A stretch of DNA of 56,659 nucleotides, taken from the IMG/VR virus record IMGVR_UViG_3300019935_000003, positions 1 through 56,659 of that record; one strand, written 5' to 3'. This DNA is from a virus. Below are positions 25,613 through 35,814 of the stretch, piece after piece; within the stretch, counting starts at the first letter, position 1, and each line of letters begins with the position of its first letter. Under the pieces are notes generated by a model. That model saw only the letters and a program-made list of their open reading frames with translations, made no database searches and was not told the origin of the DNA. Position numbers and translations under genes: made by a program.

Positions 25613-27381
25613 AAAATACCTATTTTATTCAACACTTCAATTTCACCTGATTTTTTTAAGATTGTTTTTTTATTGTCAATATCAATCAAATAATTACCGT
25701 AACTATCAACAGCATATTTTATTTTTTCATTATCAGCCCACACACCAATTACATCATCCACCCCATTTTTTTCGTAGAAACCAACAAAAAAGTTTTTTAC
25801 ATGCGGAAAAGGAACATCAAATTCATAAAGCAACGCATTATCAACGTATATCTCTAGTTTTTCATGTGAAAGATAGCCAATAACGTCATTAACAACATCT
25901 ATAAATGCTATGCTTCTTGTATATGCAGATTCCTCTTTGTAGCGTGTAAATGTAAAACTATCACTTTCACCTGTTGACAGCGTTATTGTGCCGTTTTCCT
26001 CGTCCTCTTCTATTCCTCCATCAAAAGGAGTTAATGTCCTAGTGCCCGGTGTCCAAATGATTTTTTTAATTGAATTTAGATTTACATCCCCATCTTGAAA
26101 TAACCCCCTTATTGCTGTTCTAGCGTCAAATAGAAAATTGGGATAATAGCCGCTAAATATAGCAGCTTTTAAAAAAGGGATTGCATCCTCATGAATGCCA
26201 GGATTTATGACAGGATAGTGCTCTAAAACATTGTAGGGCCATCTCCACCACGGGTAAGGCTCTCCATTGCTATAATAATAAATTGATAAAGCATCCAGAT
26301 CAGTTTGATAATATTTTTTATCAAAATATTTGCCATTTATTTTTTGATTTATAAACGCTACACGCCCCCTTATTTGTCTGAACCCATAGAGCCGTATACC
26401 TTCATTTTTACAGGCAATTAAGACGTGTTCATCCATGTATGCAGAAAAGTGCGTTCCATCACATGTTAGAAAAGTTGACTCTCCATGCTTGCGACCGTTT
26501 GGGCAAAATGGATCCTCACACACAAGCATTTTTGTCCTTATTGTTTCTAAATCACCATAAAACCAAAATTTTCCCGTTGTTGGGCTGTCGGACTCATAAC
26601 GAGAAACCTTTAACTCAAATTGACCGCGCACCGTTTTAAGCTCTTTGTCTTTGAATTCTGAAGCTAATTCTGCTTCTACTTTTACCTCATCCGAGCATAT
26701 ATTTTTATGTGTTATTTCTAGTGTGTATGCATCTTTTGTGCGTACATGCAGACTATCTAAATCCACTTCTAGCCTTACGGGGAGTCTTATTTTTTCCTCC
26801 ATTTCAGAGTGGTCTAGGCTGAATTTATGCGGATATTTTCTTTGCAAGTACGTAACAGCCTTTAGCCCATCCTCTGAAAAATACATAATATTTGTTACAG
26901 CATAATCTTGTTTTTGATAGCTAATTTCTTTTATATTTAGCCACCCTTTGCTAGATTTAACATGAAAAACTATAGTGTTTTCATCTTTTCTTGTTGCAAC
27001 AAGCGGCGTTTTCTTTTCTTCAAATAGAGTAAAGCAGGCACCAATGACAAGGTATGGGAGTTCGGGCTTTAAGGCTTTACCGCACTTATAAACTTTCTTG
27101 CTTAAATAATGCAAATCCTTCCCAAAAAAGTGCCGATTAGGGGGCGCGTCGATGGATATTGTGCCTGTTTTCTTACCGTTTAATTTTCCACTAAAGCCCA
27201 CATAGCCATATTCTTTTTCCTTCTTTTTCCCTTGTTTGTAATCTTGTGTTTTTTCTTTCCATGAGTAAGTTTTCTGTTGCTCGTTACTACTTGAAATAAC
27301 ACCCACAAGAGCTTCACTACATGCGGGAATGTATTTAGTATAAGTCTCAGTTTCTGTGCCAGCATCAGGATGATAAACCAT
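25609..27381 (-). CDS. Large tail protein of unknown function (590 aa)
   Basis: I do not recognise a family. The sequence is beta-rich, with many aromatic residues and short charged loops, and with clusters such as EDPFCPNGRKHGES that contain paired cysteines. Its length and its position three genes upstream of the hub fit a tail-tip or receptor-binding assembly. It has a lysine-rich stretch near residues 40-60. Confidence 0.6.
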   Translation of the reverse strand: MVYHPDAGTETETYTKYIPACSEALVGVISSSNEQQKTYSWKEKTQDYKQGKKKEKEYGYVGFSGKLNGKKTGTISIDAPPNRHFFGKDLHYLSKKVYKCGKALKPELPYLVIGACFTLFEEKKTPLVATRKDENTIVFHVKSSKGWLNIKEISYQKQDYAVTNIMYFSEDGLKAVTYLQRKYPHKFSLDHSEMEEKIRLPVRLEVDLDSLHVRTKDAYTLEITHKNICSDEVKVEAELASEFKDKELKTVRGQFELKVSRYESDSPTTGKFWFYGDLETIRTKMLVCEDPFCPNGRKHGESTFLTCDGTHFSAYMDEHVLIACKNEGIRLYGFRQIRGRVAFINQKINGKYFDKKYYQTDLDALSIYYYSNGEPYPWWRWPYNVLEHYPVINPGIHEDAIPFLKAAIFSGYYPNFLFDARTAIRGLFQDGDVNLNSIKKIIWTPGTRTLTPFDGGIEEDEENGTITLSTGESDSFTFTRYKEESAYTRSIAFIDVVNDVIGYLSHEKLEIYVDNALLYEFDVPFPHVKNFFVGFYEKNGVDDVIGVWADNEKIKYAVDSYGNYLIDIDNKKTILKKSGEIEVLNKIGIL

Positions 27382-27386
27382 TGTAA

Positions 27387-28313
27387 TTAATCCAGTTTAA
27401 TGCCTTTGTAGCGGTCTTTTAGCACAGAGTGATAGCTGTCCCAATTAAAAGAATTAATATACTGTTTTGCCCACTTTTCCCGTGAATTCCCTTTCTTTAG
27501 ATTGTATTCTGGATTATAGGAATGCACGCCGACATAAGGCTTATGTATGGCGGGGTTGTTACGGCGGCGGTAGAATTGCCCTTCTGGTGTAAGCACTAAA
27601 AGCTCATGTACACGCTCAGCTTCATATGATCCTTCTTCATCAGGCACAGGGTGATTATTTGCGGGGTAATAGGGTTCTTCGCCTCCCCAATCGTTGGGCA
27701 TCTCATATGCCCCACGCTCTCCCTCTGATTCTGCCAGCAGATAACGAGACACAACCCGTGCCACTTCTACCTCATCACGCCCATCATCAAGATCATAAGA
27801 AGGTACGTTAAATGTAGCTGTTTTACCATTTAAAACAGAAATTATTTTGCCTCGAACATTTTCCCGATCCACAAAATCCCCTGCTGTATACTCTAATATT
27901 AAGTAGCTTGTTTTATAGCTGACTTCACCGAATCCGATAATTGGCACATCGCTTTCAAATTGACCGCTTTCAATATTAAAAACAATATTAGCATTAACAG
28001 GTTCAAGTGTTTCTGCATGTAGAACAGGCTGGGCAAGCACAAGAGGCTTTATGATCTGGGAAGCGGGATAGGAGGTTGTTGCAGTATTTCCGTTAAATTC
28101 CACAAGCTCACTTGGCACATCATAGATACCTGTTACGCCCTTTGATTTTACGCTACCAATAACAGCGTAAAATCGATCTGGATTGGCAGGATAATGACGC
28201 ACTAAAACAGTAGAATACCCGTTTTTATGCAACTCCATTTTAGGGCTTATTCTACTTATACCGACTTTGTTTTCTGCTGCAAAAGTAGCTTGTAAGCTTT
28301 CACTTAATGACAT
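27387..28313 (-). CDS. Tail protein of unknown function (308 aa)
   Basis: No family was recognised. The protein is mainly beta-rich in the first 190 residues, with an acidic loop (GGEEPYYPANNHPVPDEEGS), and has an aromatic, basic C-terminus. It follows a beta-rich virion protein by five bases in the late operon and is followed by the 590-residue tail protein. A role in the distal tail is inferred from position. Confidence 0.6.
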   Translation of the reverse strand: MSLSESLQATFAAENKVGISRISPKMELHKNGYSTVLVRHYPANPDRFYAVIGSVKSKGVTGIYDVPSELVEFNGNTATTSYPASQIIKPLVLAQPVLHAETLEPVNANIVFNIESGQFESDVPIIGFGEVSYKTSYLILEYTAGDFVDRENVRGKIISVLNGKTATFNVPSYDLDDGRDEVEVARVVSRYLLAESEGERGAYEMPNDWGGEEPYYPANNHPVPDEEGSYEAERVHELLVLTPEGQFYRRRNNPAIHKPYVGVHSYNPEYNLKKGNSREKWAKQYINSFNWDSYHSVLKDRYKGIKLD

Positions 28314-28318
28314 AAAAA

Positions 28319-29341
28319 TTAATCCGAGCTTGCAAGAGCTTTGAATGCAAAATTATTATTGCTAAATGCTGCTGTATTAGGTTCTACGACATTTTTAACC
28401 CACCACGGCGCGGTGGCTGAATTTGTTGTAAAAGTGATAGCATTCCCACTAAAAAAAGAGCCACTAAATGCAGTGGGGGGAATAGTGAAATATCGCGCTG
28501 TTCTATCCACAGAGAAATCATTGTTTAACGGCGCGGTTTCTGCACTCACATTACCCGTCAAACCTAAGTCTCCCAGCGTGTCGCCCATTACAGTAAATGT
28601 TGTGGAGGAATTAAATGTAAGTGTCCAAGTCTGATCAACAACGCCAAGCTGATCTAACCCAATAAGAGACTCATTAATCACACCATTAGCCGATGTGTTA
28701 GAAAGCCCTGTTATTGTTGCTTTAATATCCCCGTATTCCACAAGGCTTGCGACAATACAATAATCTGTTGGGACTCCATCTGTTTCAATCTTTTCAGAAC
28801 TATAACTATTATTAACACCTTCATTTAGCGTAATCTCTGCAACTGTTCCCGCATAAGTCACAGAGGAAATTGTTTTAATATCATAGTCATGCAATGTACC
28901 CGAAACCATGCGACCAACAACAATTTTACCCCCCGCTTGAAAAACAGGTGTTGATGTTTCACACGCTGCTTTTATCACCGTTGCATTTGCGCTTACATCC
29001 TCATGCAGGAAACCAGCACCATAAACCTGTTCACCTTCTACACTTTCCTGAGTATCTAACGCCGCACCTTTTACTAAAAAAATGCTGTCATTTGCAGTTG
29101 TTGGCAGGGAATTAAAGACATAAACTTCTCTAAATATTTCATTATCTGCATTAGTGAAGTGTGTAAAAAACTTTCTGTAATTTGTTACACCACTTGTGCG
29201 ATTTTCCCGTGTAATAGCTGGCAACATGGCATTACGCTGCATACTTGTGACTTTTTTTGCAATCATGCGCCCCCCATTTTGTGCAGGGGCTGAATTACTA
29301 AATTCAGGATATCTATAAAATATTTCGTTACTATCTGGCAT
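28319..29341 (-). CDS. Virion structural protein, distal tail (340 aa)
   Basis: The N-terminal part (NYRKFFTHFTNADNEIFREVYVFN) matches a pattern common in phage virion proteins encoded after the tape measure. The C-terminal half is beta-rich and serine/threonine-rich. It follows the 126-residue gene by three bases. It is probably a distal-tail or baseplate subunit. No enzyme motif was seen. Confidence 0.6.
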   Translation of the reverse strand: MPDSNEIFYRYPEFSNSAPAQNGGRMIAKKVTSMQRNAMLPAITRENRTSGVTNYRKFFTHFTNADNEIFREVYVFNSLPTTANDSIFLVKGAALDTQESVEGEQVYGAGFLHEDVSANATVIKAACETSTPVFQAGGKIVVGRMVSGTLHDYDIKTISSVTYAGTVAEITLNEGVNNSYSSEKIETDGVPTDYCIVASLVEYGDIKATITGLSNTSANGVINESLIGLDQLGVVDQTWTLTFNSSTTFTVMGDTLGDLGLTGNVSAETAPLNNDFSVDRTARYFTIPPTAFSGSFFSGNAITFTTNSATAPWWVKNVVEPNTAAFSNNNFAFKALASSD

Positions 29342-29344
29342 TTT

Positions 29345-29725
29345 CTAAACTTCCATTAATTTTACGGTGCCATGCCATTTTGTGGCATTTGGTTTAATTA
29401 AGCCTTCAGGAAAAAGGGGGGAAAACTCACAAGCTGGTGGGGCATGGTGACTGAATACCACATTGAAATTTTTATTGTGGAGCACTAAGCCATAGGTATC
29501 ACCAGTGGTAGATAAATCGGTTATTTTTTCCACAGCTCCATAGTCCAACCATGCAGAATTTTCACCAAATACCAGCGTGATATTTATACCGTTTTTCAGG
29601 CGTTTAGGAAAAACTTTATGGTAACCACCTAATGTCTGTACAACGTTCTGCTGTACACCTTGGCTGGTAAATTGCTCCTGCCAAATTGTTTGCGCGGGTA
29701 GCTCTATTCCTGCCAAACTGATCAT
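29345..29725 (-). CDS. Distal tail-type protein (126 aa)
   Basis: The gene starts at the stop of the tape measure (four-base overlap) and encodes a beta-rich protein with WQEQFTSQGVQQNVVQTLGG near its start. Position directly after the tape measure is where the distal tail or tail-tip adaptor genes of long-tailed phages lie. No domain could be named with confidence. Confidence 0.6.
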   Translation of the reverse strand: MISLAGIELPAQTIWQEQFTSQGVQQNVVQTLGGYHKVFPKRLKNGINITLVFGENSAWLDYGAVEKITDLSTTGDTYGLVLHNKNFNVVFSHHAPPACEFSPLFPEGLIKPNATKWHGTVKLMEV

Positions 29726-32700
29726 CTTGCCATACCCATTTTTTTAAGTGCTTGCGCTAAATTTCTAACATCATCAGTGCTTCCAAATGTTGCAGCAATG
29801 GGTTTATCTACCCCTGCAATATTGAACACAGCAGGGGCTTTATCAGTATCATTTTGCAGAAAGTTATTTATAGTATTAGAGATACCGCCTAAGCCTGATG
29901 TATTTTTGACTGCTTTTAAGCCTGTGGACACTATCCCCCCTGTGGCAAATGCTGGGAGGTTGAATTTTTGAGAGCGCAGGCTGTTGAGAAAATCTACACC
30001 ATAATTTTTTACAGCAGCAGCAGGGATAATAAACTCGCCATCACTTAATCTTGCCAGAATAGAATCGCTTGTACCCGTGCCTGCACCTCTAACATGCCCA
30101 CCAGTGGCAAAAGCTGGCAAATCAGATCCGCCGCTTTCCCTAACTTCTTTAACTTTTATCGTGTGCACGCTTTCTGTATTCTTACTTATGCGAGCTAAGA
30201 CAGTATCAAATTGACTGGTATCAGGGTTAAAAATAACGACTTTTTGAGCTGGCGAATTTAGCTTTTTCTCGTCATCAGTAAAGGTTGCATCTTTCTGGTA
30301 AATCAGCTTTTGCTCTATCGTTTCTTGTGCTGTTTCACTCTGTAATGCTTGCAGTTTTTCCTTAGCTTTTTCTGTGCTTACATCAGCTTTATACATAATG
30401 ACACGACTATCAGTATTGATGGTTTCTAGGCTTTGGGTGATAGCTTCTTTATCTCCCATTTTCATTGCAATTTTAAAATCTTTTTGCCTGATACGCTCTT
30501 GTATAGAGTCCAGTTCTTTATTTAACTCTTCTTCATTTACACGTAGTTTTAATGCAATTTCTTTTTGCTGTACACTTGCCACAATCCCCTCTATCACTTC
30601 TACTTGCTTTTGCAGGCTGTCCACATAAGTTTTTTGGGAGTTTGCATTTTCTTCAGTCACTTGTTTTTGTGCTGCCATAGCTTCATTAACTTGTGCATAA
30701 CTGTCTTTTACAGCGTCTACAGCTTGACGGCGCGCATCCTCTTTGCTTATGAGTACATCACCATTATCATCTTTAACATCACCAGCCGCTGCCAAGGATT
30801 TTGCTAATGCTTCACGTTTTTTAGCTATTTCTTGTGCTTTGGAGTAATTGCGCTCTTGCATTGCTTGCTCAAATTCAGCCGATAAACTAGCAAGCTCCTT
30901 TTTCTTGTCTTGGAATGCAGCATAATCACTCATGCCAGCGCGTTCTAAATCTCTTAATGTTTGGCTTTGTCGGCTTTTTTCTTCTACTATGGCTTGTTCT
31001 AATTCCCGCACCTTTTGGGCGTAGGAGTCATAATCTGTTTTAGCTTGGCTTAAGTGTGAGCGGGTAGCATCAAGGGCTTGTTGTGATGCGGCAACCCGCG
31101 CGGCTGCTAATTCTTGAGCGGCTTGTTTTAGCTGTTCGGCTTGCTGTGTGGCAGTTAGTTTATTGCCTTGCTCATCAGCCTGATTTTTTTGTATATAGTC
31201 AGCCTTAGCGGTGTATGTTCGTTCGGCAAGTTCGATGCTTTTAGCGGCTTTTTCTTGCTCAATATTTACAATAGCGTCCATTGCCGTTTGATTTGCTAAT
31301 ATAATTTTTTGGGGATCTGTATCACCATTAATTGTGGCAAGTGTCTCTTTTAAGGCACTGTTAACCTGCAATATTTTTTCATCGGCTGTAGTGTTATTTA
31401 AGCCATTTAGGGAATCAAAGAAGCTTAAAATATCCTCTTTTGAATCAGGTATATCTATCTTTAAATCTGGCATTTTTACGTCAGGTGAAGCGGTGTTTTT
31501 TAATGCTTCACTTACAGCTACTAGCTGCTGCCTAACATTACCGCTTTCCTTTCCTAGCTCTTGCATTTTTGTAGCAAGCTCACTATCACTTAACCCGCCT
31601 ATCTGAATTGCGTCCCAATCTACACCGAACGCCTCCAAGGGGTTAACACCGCTAGAGGCTGAATATAAAGCCCCTTCTGCCTCGTTTAATGCAGAAGACT
31701 GTGCTATTAACTCTTGTTTTAATGTTTCTAATTCTGCTTTTGTTTTCCCAGTAAGCTGCTCTGATAAATTCCCTGTAGCATCTAGTTTTTGATTTTCTTT
31801 AACTTCTTTTAACTTTTCATTGTAGGAATGCAGGCTTTTTTCACTGTCATCTATAACCTTGCTTAAGAATTCCCACGTCTCAAAAGCTGCAATAATTGGC
31901 GCGTAGATTAAAAAGAATTGAACAGCTAAGGCGCGTAGTGTTGTAATTAATGACATTGCTGCACCTTTAACCAAAAACAAAGATTTTGAGAACACTCCCA
32001 TCTTTGCAGCACCTGCTGTACCACTTGCCCCCACTTTTACAAATGTTCCCGCCATGATTGAAAGGCGCACAATTGTGGATTTAATAAGAAGTATTAGAGG
32101 GGCTATAACAAGCTTGGCTAATACACCTAGAACACCCATAAGGGTTGTAACTTTAACCAATGTACCCGCTATTGCGGCAGTCGTACCTGGGAAAATTTCC
32201 TTGAACTTCTCTACAGCATTAGTGGCTAAATTTAATGTGGCTGTTAAAAATTCGGTGTGTTCTTGAAGTGGTTCTGTAAAGGGTTCTTGGATTGAAAGCT
32301 TTAATGCATCCCATGCACTTTGCAGCTCAATAAGTGCACCTGCTGCTGTGTTTTTCATAATCTGAGCAGATTCAGCAGTAAACCCCGCGCTATTTTTTAA
32401 TTGCGTCTCAAACTCAAGCATGGCATTTGCGCCACCTTCTAATGCTTCTCGACTTTGGTCAACTAATGCGCGAAGTGCCGGGCCCGCTTCTATACCAAAC
32501 GCGCGGATTGCATTCTCTCCCTCTTTGCCGCTTGACGCTATAGCCTTAATTGCTGCATGAAAATTAGAAGTATTTGCCCCTATTTTTCTTAACTCTTCTC
32601 TTGCCTTAGATGCAGGATCGGATATTTGTCCCAGCATATTACGTAATGCTGTACCCGCTTTTTCACTACGTATACCCGCTTTTGCAAGTGAATCAAGTAT

Positions 32701-33657
32701 TGCAACCAACGATTCATAACTTAGCCCTATAGCCTTTGCACTACCACCTGAGTATTGAATTGCTAGAGCTAGATCGGATACTGTTGTATTAGCTAAACTT
32801 GCACCCTTTGATAAAACATCTACAACCCGCGCTGTATTTTCAGAACTAATACCAAAAATCCCCATTATATTAGTTGTCATGCTTGCGGCTTCACCCATAC
32901 CGATCATGTTGCCAGTGGCTAGATTCAATACATCAGTAATTGTATTTACAGATTCTGATGCTTTCAAACCTGCACGGGATAATGTTTCTATTCCTTGTAG
33001 GGACTGAATAGCAGTAAAAGGGGTTGCTGCTCCTAACTCTTTAGCTTTATTTATTAGGCTTTGCATTCCCTCTTGAGATGTGCGAGTTACTGCATAAATC
33101 CCAGCAGCAGTACGCTGTAAACCGATTGCTATACTGTTATCTTGTCCTAGCTGATCAAGGTCACCTTTCCATTTTTGCAATGATGTACCGACAGCGGTTA
33201 CAGCTTTTTTTGCACCATTGGTTATAACGCCAAATGCGTTATAAACATTATTTAATGTTCTTGTGATAGGGTTAAATTCTGCAGCAATGTTACGTGCTAA
33301 TGTGCTTGTGTTTGTCGTTACAGACTCTAATGCTGTAACCGCGTCAGACGCGAATGCAGTTATCCCATTTGAAAATGCCTGCAGCGTTGAAACTACAGTC
33401 ACAACCCTCTGTTTTACACCATCGTAACTTTCTTTTAATTCACCATTTTTACTAACAACGCTATCAGCCGCCGCCACAGTTTCATCAATTGGGGTTGCTA
33501 TGCTATTAGCTAAATCTCCATTATTTTTCTTTAATGCATTGACGGTTTCAGCTAATTCATTAAGCACAGACACAGCAGCTTTTGCAAAATCATCAATACC
33601 CGACTTTGCACCACTATCATTAAAATTAATTGTAAATTCTGTGCTTAAACCTGACAT
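29722..33657 (-). CDS. Tail tape measure protein (1311 aa)
   Basis: Residues about 205-410 form the conserved tape-measure domain (KELGAATPFTAIQSLQGIETLS, GISSENTARVVDVLSKGAS, LGQISDPASKAREELRK). Two hydrophobic regions at about 492-540 and 560-595 could form the membrane-inserted part during DNA entry. A long helical, Gln/Glu/Ala-rich coiled coil follows. Near the C-terminus LPAFATGGHV...DSILARLSDGEFIIP and a second PAFATGGIV occur, typical ends of tape measures. It sets tail length; at 1311 residues it implies a tail of roughly 200 nm by the usual 0.15 nm per residue rule. Confidence 0.93.
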   Translation of the reverse strand: MSGLSTEFTINFNDSGAKSGIDDFAKAAVSVLNELAETVNALKKNNGDLANSIATPIDETVAAADSVVSKNGELKESYDGVKQRVVTVVSTLQAFSNGITAFASDAVTALESVTTNTSTLARNIAAEFNPITRTLNNVYNAFGVITNGAKKAVTAVGTSLQKWKGDLDQLGQDNSIAIGLQRTAAGIYAVTRTSQEGMQSLINKAKELGAATPFTAIQSLQGIETLSRAGLKASESVNTITDVLNLATGNMIGMGEAASMTTNIMGIFGISSENTARVVDVLSKGASLANTTVSDLALAIQYSGGSAKAIGLSYESLVAILDSLAKAGIRSEKAGTALRNMLGQISDPASKAREELRKIGANTSNFHAAIKAIASSGKEGENAIRAFGIEAGPALRALVDQSREALEGGANAMLEFETQLKNSAGFTAESAQIMKNTAAGALIELQSAWDALKLSIQEPFTEPLQEHTEFLTATLNLATNAVEKFKEIFPGTTAAIAGTLVKVTTLMGVLGVLAKLVIAPLILLIKSTIVRLSIMAGTFVKVGASGTAGAAKMGVFSKSLFLVKGAAMSLITTLRALAVQFFLIYAPIIAAFETWEFLSKVIDDSEKSLHSYNEKLKEVKENQKLDATGNLSEQLTGKTKAELETLKQELIAQSSALNEAEGALYSASSGVNPLEAFGVDWDAIQIGGLSDSELATKMQELGKESGNVRQQLVAVSEALKNTASPDVKMPDLKIDIPDSKEDILSFFDSLNGLNNTTADEKILQVNSALKETLATINGDTDPQKIILANQTAMDAIVNIEQEKAAKSIELAERTYTAKADYIQKNQADEQGNKLTATQQAEQLKQAAQELAAARVAASQQALDATRSHLSQAKTDYDSYAQKVRELEQAIVEEKSRQSQTLRDLERAGMSDYAAFQDKKKELASLSAEFEQAMQERNYSKAQEIAKKREALAKSLAAAGDVKDDNGDVLISKEDARRQAVDAVKDSYAQVNEAMAAQKQVTEENANSQKTYVDSLQKQVEVIEGIVASVQQKEIALKLRVNEEELNKELDSIQERIRQKDFKIAMKMGDKEAITQSLETINTDSRVIMYKADVSTEKAKEKLQALQSETAQETIEQKLIYQKDATFTDDEKKLNSPAQKVVIFNPDTSQFDTVLARISKNTESVHTIKVKEVRESGGSDLPAFATGGHVRGAGTGTSDSILARLSDGEFIIPAAAVKNYGVDFLNSLRSQKFNLPAFATGGIVSTGLKAVKNTSGLGGISNTINNFLQNDTDKAPAVFNIAGVDKPIAATFGSTDDVRNLAQALKKMGMAR

Positions 33658-33662
33658 TTTTA

Positions 33663-33875
33663 CTACTTTATAAAATCACTAAACCCGTCTTTTTCCGAAT
33701 ACACTGCAACACGTATTGCAATAGCCTGTTTTTTCTGTTCTAAATCTTGTCGTTGCTGGTGCAGAGTGTAGTACTGACAAAGCTGTAAAGCGGTATAATT
33801 CAATGCATCATGACCGCTTGAAATTAGACTCTCTACAGCTATTGCCGCTAATTCCTCCCAACCTATTTGCTGCCC
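33663..33875 (-). CDS. Tail chaperone T part, reached by -1 frameshift (GT-like)
   Basis: This 70-codon frame has no start codon and lies in the -1 frame relative to the upstream chaperone. It runs without stops from the slippery site to a TAG just before the tape measure. It would extend 143 residues of the upstream protein into a 213-residue fusion. Its sequence (GWEELAAIAVESLISSGHDALNY...LCQYYTLHQQRQDLEQKK) resembles the T-type extensions of lambda-like tail chaperones. Position between tube and tape measure is exactly as in lambda. Confidence 0.88.
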   Translation of the reverse strand, partial: GQQIGWEELAAIAVESLISSGHDALNYTALQLCQYYTLHQQRQDLEQKKQAIAIRVAVYSEKDGFSDFIK

Positions 33876-34303
33876 TTTCCCTGTGCTTTTCCGCCTTTAT
33901 TATTGCCTGTATACATGCTCATTGCGGCAGAAATATCAGACATACTAAGCTTGTAAGCTTCTGCTAAAATCGTTAACTGGGAGCTAATAGAAAGGTTGTT
34001 TTTTAGAGCATCCTTTTCATTATCATCTAAGGGGCAACAAGTCATTTCAAGTAGTGTCTGAATGATTTCAGGGGTTTGTAATAGCACATTTTTTAGCTTA
34101 GGAATTGCAGATAAAATATCACCCGCCTTCAACTCTCCACCTTTGCCGCTTGCCGCTGTAATAGTGTTTAAAACTTGCTCTACAACCTCCTTATGCTCAC
34201 CTAGAAGTTTGCCGATATTGCCTACACTTAATGCATAAATTTCTACACGCCCCTCTTTTAATTCAAGGGCTTTTGATAGTGGAATTAAATTTGCTAATGA
34301 CAT
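33863..34303 (-). CDS. Tail assembly chaperone, lambda gpG-like
   Basis: A 146-residue helical protein starting with PLSKALELKEGRVEIYALSVGNIGKLLGEH, in the tail chaperone position between the tube and tape measure genes. It has a glycine/lysine-rich end where the slippery heptamer lies. The chaperone and its frameshifted fusion wrap the tape measure and recruit tube subunits during assembly and are absent from the mature tail. Confidence 0.85.
   Translation of the reverse strand: MSLANLIPLSKALELKEGRVEIYALSVGNIGKLLGEHKEVVEQVLNTITAASGKGGELKAGDILSAIPKLKNVLLQTPEIIQTLLEMTCCPLDDNEKDALKNNLSISSQLTILAEAYKLSMSDISAAMSMYTGNNKGGKAQGKGSK
33875..33881 (-). other. Slippery heptamer GGGAAAG for programmed -1 frameshift
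   Basis: On the minus strand the sequence G GGA AAG is in the zero frame of the chaperone, ten bases before its TAG. It is the same heptamer used by lambda G/GT. After a -1 slip the frame remains open for 70 codons. Confidence 0.9.
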
Positions 34304-34306
34304 TTT

Positions 34307-35338
34307 TTATGATTCCTGTAGTTTGGTAGCAGTAAAGAATGCGCTTTCGCCTTTTGGCACATTTTCCAGTGCGATCAATTCCCCTTCTAATTCCATAGAG
34401 GCGAAATCATCACTGATTAATCCTAATTCTTTTAGCGGTTTAAACTTGATTCGTGAAATATCAATGACCACAGGCGCGTCACTGTCAGCAGTGTTTAAGC
34501 CTTCTACAAGCAATACATATTCTTTACCACTGTTAAGTAAGGATTTAATTAATGTATGCGCCGATGCTGTTGCAGTAATATGTAAAATAGAGTTTTCTTG
34601 AATAGCACCTTCTGACATGACGACCACACCAGCGGCTGTCACTTCAAAATCTGCATCACTGTACTGCACACCGCTAGATAAGGTAGCTTGTGATGATGCG
34701 GTAACCAACTCTTGTGGGTCGCCTGTGATCACATAAACACCAGCATCATTATTTTCCAAGTAGGCGCGAATATCGGACGCTGTTGTAATTGCTTCAGCAC
34801 TGGAATTAGTCGCAAGATTTACAACAATATCACCCGCAGTGTTGGTAATATTCAGGGATTCGTTACTTGTTGCAGGCTTGATAATTTCAATGCTTAGCGT
34901 ATTACCAGCAGTGCCCGATTCCTTAGCATAGAATCGCAAGCCGCCCACTGATAATTCTGCACAAGACTTGACTACAACATTTTTTGCATTCAATCCTTGT
35001 AGGCGAATTAAATCATCATAGTTTCGCAAAACGGCATAGGTTTCCGTTGCCATTTGCCCCTTGTTTTCACTTTCCCCATAGAGGGCTAGAGCCAAGTTTC
35101 TGTTATTCAGGTTGCTTGTGCTAAGTGTTGCGGTAACAGATTCAATACGCGTAGAGCTTGCTGTATTACCGCCGCCCCCTTGGTAATTTGCCAAGGTTTT
35201 AGTGTCTTCAGCAATACTAATTTTTACTTCAGAACAGTTACCTAATCGCATAAGTGACGACTGGATACCGTTGCTCGTTCTTTCTGCTAAAAATACTTTT
35301 CCATTACCAATAAATGCTTGTTCTCTATGCTGTGCCAT
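34307..35338 (-). CDS. Major tail tube protein
   Basis: The N-terminus (GNGKVFLAERTSNG...LMRLGNCSEVKISIAEDTKTL) and the RNLALALYGE segment are typical of tube proteins. Between about residues 140 and 225 there is an inserted module with GTAGNTLSIEIIKP and TTASDIRAYLENND, a surface domain often found in phage structural proteins. It lies directly upstream of the tail chaperones. It would polymerise around the tape measure to form the tube. Confidence 0.85.
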   Translation of the reverse strand: MAQHREQAFIGNGKVFLAERTSNGIQSSLMRLGNCSEVKISIAEDTKTLANYQGGGGNTASSTRIESVTATLSTSNLNNRNLALALYGESENKGQMATETYAVLRNYDDLIRLQGLNAKNVVVKSCAELSVGGLRFYAKESGTAGNTLSIEIIKPATSNESLNITNTAGDIVVNLATNSSAEAITTASDIRAYLENNDAGVYVITGDPQELVTASSQATLSSGVQYSDADFEVTAAGVVVMSEGAIQENSILHITATASAHTLIKSLLNSGKEYVLLVEGLNTADSDAPVVIDISRIKFKPLKELGLISDDFASMELEGELIALENVPKGESAFFTATKLQES

Positions 35339-35355
35339 AGCAACCTCTAAATCTT

Positions 35356-35814
35356 TTAATTACTTTGAATATTAATATTGATACTTAAACCCAATGGAAA
35401 ATAACCCATATTACTAATGAGTTGCGGGGTAAATGGGTTTGATTCTGGTTTTATTCCACTGGTAAATATAATACCGTTTGATTCTGCTGTTTTAGGTCTA
35501 AATTCGTAAACACTCTTGGCAAGCTCATGCATTAATTCGCCTGCTTCTTTTAGTCTGTATTGAGAAGTTGAGCCATTAACAGAACTTGATACAGCAACAA
35601 CAAGCAACCAATACTGCTTGTGAAGTTTTGCGTTTCTTGTTGATTTATGATCACCATCCAAAGGTGCCATATTATTGTAAATAATTGCACATGCTGGTGT
35701 GGTTTTTGAGCCTTCCATAAAAGAATTTAGATCGACATAACTACCCACATGCTGAAATATTCCTAATTCTTTTATGCGCTCTTGTAGCAGTTCACCGAGT
35801 ATAAATAAGCTCAT
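35356..35814 (-). CDS. Tail terminator/completion-type protein
   Basis: A 152-residue alpha/beta protein (LLQERIKELGIFQHVGSYVDL, HKQYWLLVVAVSS, LKEAGELMHELAKSVYEF), as expected for Mu gp37- or lambda U-like terminators, which cap the tail tube and join it to the head. It sits between the gpS/gpG-like gene and the tube protein and overlaps the former by four bases. Confidence 0.65.
   Translation of the reverse strand: MSLFILGELLQERIKELGIFQHVGSYVDLNSFMEGSKTTPACAIIYNNMAPLDGDHKSTRNAKLHKQYWLLVVAVSSSVNGSTSQYRLKEAGELMHELAKSVYEFRPKTAESNGIIFTSGIKPESNPFTPQLISNMGYFPLGLSININIQSN

Noticed and set aside
25476-25883. Plus-strand frame of 135 codons in the tail region
   Set aside because: His/Gln-rich low-complexity translation opposite two tail genes, typical antisense shadow.
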